Shown one piece after another: positions 60,090-64,000 of a stretch of 64,000 nt of DNA. The DNA comes from Bactrocera neohumeralis (lineage: Eukaryota > Arthropoda > Insecta > Diptera > Tephritidae). The first letter of the stretch is position 1. Each line of letters starts with the position of its first letter. The stretch is taken from assembly GCF_024586455.1 (NCBI RefSeq), contig NC_065921.1:86302061-86366060 (forward strand), in the 5' to 3' direction. Both the position numbers and the translations under genes were made by a program. Below the pieces are notes generated by a model. The model made no database searches. It was not told the origin of the DNA and worked only from the letters and a program-made list of their open reading frames with translations.

Positions 60090-60860
60090 TAACCGAACTG
60101 ACAAAAAACAGCCTTAAGCGCAAGAACGTGAAATTTTGCTTTGAAGACACGAAAGAAAACCAGTTTTGCCTCGATTTATTTTAAGAATCCTAAACGGATA
60201 AAATCATGGGTTAAACCCGGACAACTAACAACATCGACTGCAAAGACAGCTCTATTCGGTAAGAAGGCAATGCGCTGTGTTTGGTGGGATCAGAAGGTTC
60301 TATACCATCGTCTTGGAAGTTCTGGTAGTGATGGTACACTAGATAATATCGCATAAATGTACAAAAAATCAACTTCTAGAAGCTGATGAAATTGTTAATA
60401 TTAATTACAGCAGGCAACAATTGATCAATTTGAACCTTTCATTGAACGGAAAACGACTAAAATGGGCCAGAAAACACGGCAAATTAATTTTGTTACACGA
60501 CAATGCAACCTGCAAACAGAGCAAAATCGGTTGAGGATACAATCAAAGTACTTGGCTGGAAGCTGGTACCTCAACTGCCGTATTCACTAGACTTGACCCC
60601 TGAAAATTGCCATATTTTTTCATCGATAAGACACGCATTGGCTGAGCAGCACTTCGATGCCTATGCAGTAGACCAAAATTGGGTCTCTGATTGGATTGCT
60701 TCAAAAGACGAACATTTCTATTGGCATGTTCAACACAAATTGCCAGAAAGGTGGTCAAAATGTCTATAAAGCACCGAACAATACTCTGAATGATTTTTTT
60801 TTTTTACTTTTTATTCAAAATTAGTACTTAATTTTCACAAAAAACGCTCATTTCATACCG
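60090..60860 (+). mobile_element. Mos1-like mariner relic
   Basis: Frame 60141-60356 reads IKSWVKPGQLTTSTAKTALF and KKAMRCVWWDQKVLYH, then a stop. Next come VNINYSRQQLINLNLSLNGK and KLILLHDNA (second aspartate), then the frame 60503-60769 with SLDLTPENCHIF, HALAEQHFD, WIASKDEHFY and KLPERWSKCL. The third catalytic position, PSDYHLF in mauritiana-type mariners, is PENCHIF here, so the aspartate is asparagine. An in-frame TAA interrupts the C-terminus before STEQYSE and its TGA (60791-60793). The 3' end runs to about 60858. The N-terminal DNA-binding half is gone and the copy is dead. Confidence 0.85.
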
Positions 60861-61888
60861 ATGACTTGTAGTTCTGATGAATGGTACAAAAATGTGCTGA
60901 TCCAACTTGAATTCAAACATATTTGGCATTCTCTCAGCGCTACTAGTATTATTAAAAACAATCTCACCTTATCAAACTGTTTTTTTTTACTTCCGTCAAA
61001 TTTTTGCAAATATCAAACTCGTGAACTAATTTTTTTTGTTTTTTATTTTTTTGGAAATTACAATTTTGCCATGAAACAATAAATACAATTTTTTACCCAC
61101 AGCTTATGCATTAATTATATATACATATGCATATCTTATTATGAAGAAAAAAAGTAAAAATAATTTTAAAATATTAACTTAAATTTTTGCTGCAGTGCTT
61201 CCGCTGAGTTCACTAATTTAATTTAATCACAACATTATGATTTTAATTAATTGAAGGGTAGCGCATAAATAGTTAAAACTACGCACTAAACAAAAAAAAA
61301 ACATTTAAAAAGTTAAGCTCCAGCCAAAAAAGAGCAATCACTCAATTTATTCAATCAATTTTTAAAATATGCAATAATACATTTCTCCAGCACAAAAAAC
61401 ATATTTATTTACCTGGCACATGAATTATGTATAGAAATTTTCTGAATAATGCACTCAGTAATTTAATTATTGCTTAAAAAATGGCAAAGTTAAGTAATTT
61501 GCATTTAAGCAGAAAAACAGAAGCTTTACACATTTCACTTAGGTATTTTTTATGCACTTGCAACATGTGGCACAGAGTATGTATAATAATTTTGTACACC
61601 CTATAGTTGTTTAAAGTGCATGGAAGTAAACGAGATAGATATAAAGCTGTATATGGTAAATCAAGTGTGCCCACGCCATAACTCAGTTTTCTTAATTAGC
61701 CCAGGCTTGCTAGCTCGTTGGAAGGGTTTCTTTTTGGTCTACAAACCTGGAGTTAAAGAAAATACTTGCAGCATATACACACATATATACATATATGTAT
61801 ATTATGTAGTAACCTATTACCGTATTAGAAATAGTATTGACCCATATCTTCCCCAAGCAGTAACAGGTGAGCTCAAGCTTTGGTAATC
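60861..61888. other. Intergenic DNA without a recognisable gene
   Basis: AT-rich DNA with an ACATATATACATATATGTATAT patch near 61780-61800. Nothing else is seen. Confidence 0.5.
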
Positions 61889-62583
61889 TTAAGGGGTTAC
61901 ATGAGTTTTCTCAGTTCAAAAAAACTGCTTATTTTCAAAAATTTTATATATTATATATATATTATATATAAAACTTAAATATTTTATTAAAATTTTTCAT
62001 TGTTACAAATATACACTATCAATAAAAAATTCCGAAATTTTTGGAAACAAATATTTTAAACTCGGCCCTTGCGACGCCATTTCCGGTGAACCCACGGAAA
62101 AAAGATACGTCCACGTTGGCAGGATAACTCCTTACAGGATCATCAAAAGTGAAAAATACGTGTTTTAGTTAAAACGTTAACTTAGAACTTGAACGAAGGA
62201 CAAACAAAAGTGAAAATTAAATTTTTGGCAGACATTTTTAAAAAAAAATTAAAATTTCAGGGAAAATTTCCTGCCATTTTTTTTAAATAGTTGTAATCGA
62301 AAAAAAGAATCCTTCGCCCTGATTTTTAAGTATTATATCTCAACTACTTGTGTACAATTTCTTGAAGATCGGTTTGAGTAGTTCTCGAAAATCTTGCCAA
62401 TCGTCTTCAAAAACACAGTTTCGATGCAAACGCGTTTAAAGACGGCGCACTTAGCCTAGCTAGCCTCGAGCGCACAAGTTCTCAAGGCTGTATTTCCGAC
62501 AATATTCTAGAGGTTTTGTAGAATTTAATAAGACAGTAAAAAAATCGATTTTTTTAAACCCATAAACCCATGTAACCCCTTAA
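61889..62583 (+). mobile_element. TTAA-flanked MITE-like element with terminal inverted repeats
   Basis: TTAAGGGGTTACATG at 61889-61903 and CATGTAACCCCTTAA at 62569-62583 form a perfect 15-base inverted repeat, including TTAA on both sides. If TTAA is the target duplication, the element is 687 bases (61893-62579) with 11-bp inverted ends. TTAA targets are the hallmark of the piggyBac superfamily, although the ends do not begin with CCC as usual. There is no open frame of note; the interior is AT-rich with palindromic TATATA sequence (61945-61975). The copy at 34740-35248 is in the other orientation. Confidence 0.75.
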
Positions 62584-63755
62584 CATAACATATCATAGAA
62601 CATGTAACTCTTTCTTATTTTCAGATATCATCGTCATATCTCATTAACATATTCACCAACACAAGTGATAAGCTTTTTCCTGTTTTTGGTTGCAAAAGAT
62701 ATCGTCAAGCATAATACTTTTTCGCTTTGTGCCAAACATCCTTACACAATATGTTAATGTGTTTGTGAAAGAGAAATAATTATCGAATTGAAATGAATTT
62801 AAATGCAAATTAATAATCCCTGACAAAAAGTGCTGAGTTCGCTGAAGCGAAAATGTTATTAAATTAACTAATGTTGCCACAAAAATTTGTGTTCAAAAGC
62901 ATTTGTTGCATTAAATAAAAAATGTGATTACCAAAATACATTAAACGTTAAAAAAATAAGAAATTTGGAGAATTAAATCAAACAAAAGTGCTTATTCTCT
63001 TAATTTTTTAATAGATTTAGATTTAATGCCATAATTTTATTGTCAAATACTTTTTTTATAGCAAATAGTTAGAATAAAGTAGAGCAATTGATGAAATATA
63101 AAAAAAAAAACAATCAAAATATATTAGAATATTTATAAAGGTTGATTTGTGATTAAATGTTCAACAATTGAGCTTTAAAATAAATTATTTATGAATGGAG
63201 CGAAGTGATGGTGGAGTGCTTCTACTGATAAACTTTCGGGTAGTTTCATTTTTAATTTTAAAACAATGTTTTTTTATTGTGCGAAGCATTTTATGAAATT
63301 GTATATTACACATTTTGATCTAATACTTCTTTTATCTTTCTGGCAAGAGATTAATTCAACGATCATAAAATTCTTCATTCTTGCAGTCAAACAACTGAAC
63401 CAAGTAGTTTTGGACGTTATGATTTGAAGTGCAGATTATCGCAACCAAAAAATTTTGCAGAAACCAGAACAAATAAGGTGGCAATTAAAAAGAATGTTGT
63501 GAGTGTGGTAGCACATCCCATTCCAGCTGCAAAAGCTTTCGGCGAGTCATCAAACTTGTATGAGATCTCACAATATGCTGCTGGAACACTACACCTTTTC
63601 CATTAAACAATTCTGGCCCTTTCTCTTTGAGTACATCACCCTTTCAAATCCCACCATACAGAGAGCATAAACATTGTTTGGTGATTATCAACTTTCGTAG
63701 TGTTGTGAGCTAGTGTAACCTTTTTTTAATTATTATGTATCTCTTGTGCTTTATC
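62584..63755. other. Intergenic DNA without a recognisable gene
   Basis: AT-rich sequence with no domain. The 60-codon frame at 63424-63606 was considered and not accepted. Confidence 0.45.
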
Positions 63756-63759
63756 GTTA

Positions 63760-64000
63760 AGTGATCTATCGTTAGATTGAGAAAACCACAGGCATTAGTG
63801 GAACCAGCATAAACTCAATATTGCATGAACATTTGACTGCAAAAAAACTTTGCTCACGTTGGATCCCACATAATTTGTCATTCGCTCAGAAAAAGGCTCA
63901 AGTCGATTGGACGAGAGAAATGTTGAAAACTATGATAGTAGTGTTTCGATAAGAGACTATGACATCGTGACAGACGATGAATCTTGAATTTATACGTATA
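63760..64000 (+). mobile_element. Mariner transposase relic, cut by the window end
   Basis: Reads GISGTSINSILHEHLTAKKL, CSRWIPHNLSFAQKKAQVDW and TREMLKTMIVVF, then after a stop and a shift DIVTDDES near 63963-63985, matching the mariner order HLG-x-K-CARWIPHNL, then DIVTGDESW, which carries the first catalytic aspartate. Glycine is replaced by aspartate in GDES. The rest lies beyond the window. Confidence 0.75.

Noticed and set aside
63424..63606. Possible exon of 60 codons
   Set aside because: A TTGCAG precedes it, but there is no domain, no donor that keeps a frame and no neighbouring exon.
1..64000. tRNA genes
   Set aside because: The few GGTTCAAAT or GGTTCGAA matches (for example near 40463 and 60080) lack the A box and a cloverleaf.

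Overview
The window looks like a gene-poor stretch of a higher fly genome (Diptera, Schizophora). Supporting signs are an intronless Toll-family receptor with a low-complexity Gln/Ala-rich tail, abundant CAA/TTG and CA/TATG microsatellites (many of the form ACATATGTACATA), AT-rich intergenic DNA, and dense relics of mariner elements and of two kinds of non-LTR retrotransposon. A dispersed repeat at 1.81 kb and 57.73 kb resembles one I associate with tephritid fruit flies, so Tephritidae is my best guess; this is inference.

Only four genes can be supported. From 7.6 to 11.8 kb there is a cluster of three single-exon minus-strand genes. Two encode closely related proteins with 21 cysteines each (231 and 229 aa, DUF1431-like). 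The third (127 aa) keeps only the central motif and has lost the cysteine-rich tail. From 51.4 to 55.8 kb on the plus strand there is an uninterrupted 1464-aa Toll-like receptor, best matched to 18 wheeler, with signal peptide, LRR arrays, cysteine-rich caps, one membrane segment, a TIR domain and a long cytoplasmic tail. Its probable promoter and 5' UTR (perhaps with an intron) lie at about 49.0-51.4 kb, and its 3' UTR runs to 56.9-57.5 kb.

Almost everything else is intergenic DNA with decayed mobile elements. Tc1/mariner relics lie at 3.05-3.83, 6.23-6.99, 12.37-13.33, 41.40-41.81, 44.69-45.06, 60.09-60.86 and 63.76-64.0 kb. Relics of a LINE with an RNase H domain lie at 15.2-15.9, 22.6-23.5, 26.2-26.9, 31.6-32.5, 35.4-36.07 and 40.65-41.05 kb. 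A second LINE family is seen at 16.05-16.74 (endonuclease), 19.39-20.55 (reverse transcriptase), 27.35-27.81 (C-terminus) and 46.91-47.34 kb (5' end joined to 3' end). A 687-bp TTAA-flanked element with terminal inverted repeats is at 61.89-62.58 kb, and an end-truncated inverted copy at 34.74-35.25 kb. Tandem repeats occur at 25.10-25.42 kb (13 units carrying TTAAAACAC), 35.25-35.37 kb (2 x 60 bp), 38.06-38.56 kb (4 units of about 134 bp) and 58.39-58.47 kb (about 21-bp unit).

The cluster and the receptor have no evident functional link. The cluster proteins look like fly male-germline proteins with basic N-termini, while the receptor acts at the cell surface in morphogenesis and possibly immunity. 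I saw no tRNA, rRNA, CRISPR or other structured RNA gene. Many open frames of 60-200 codons across the window are low-complexity or lack ATG starts and were not accepted as genes.
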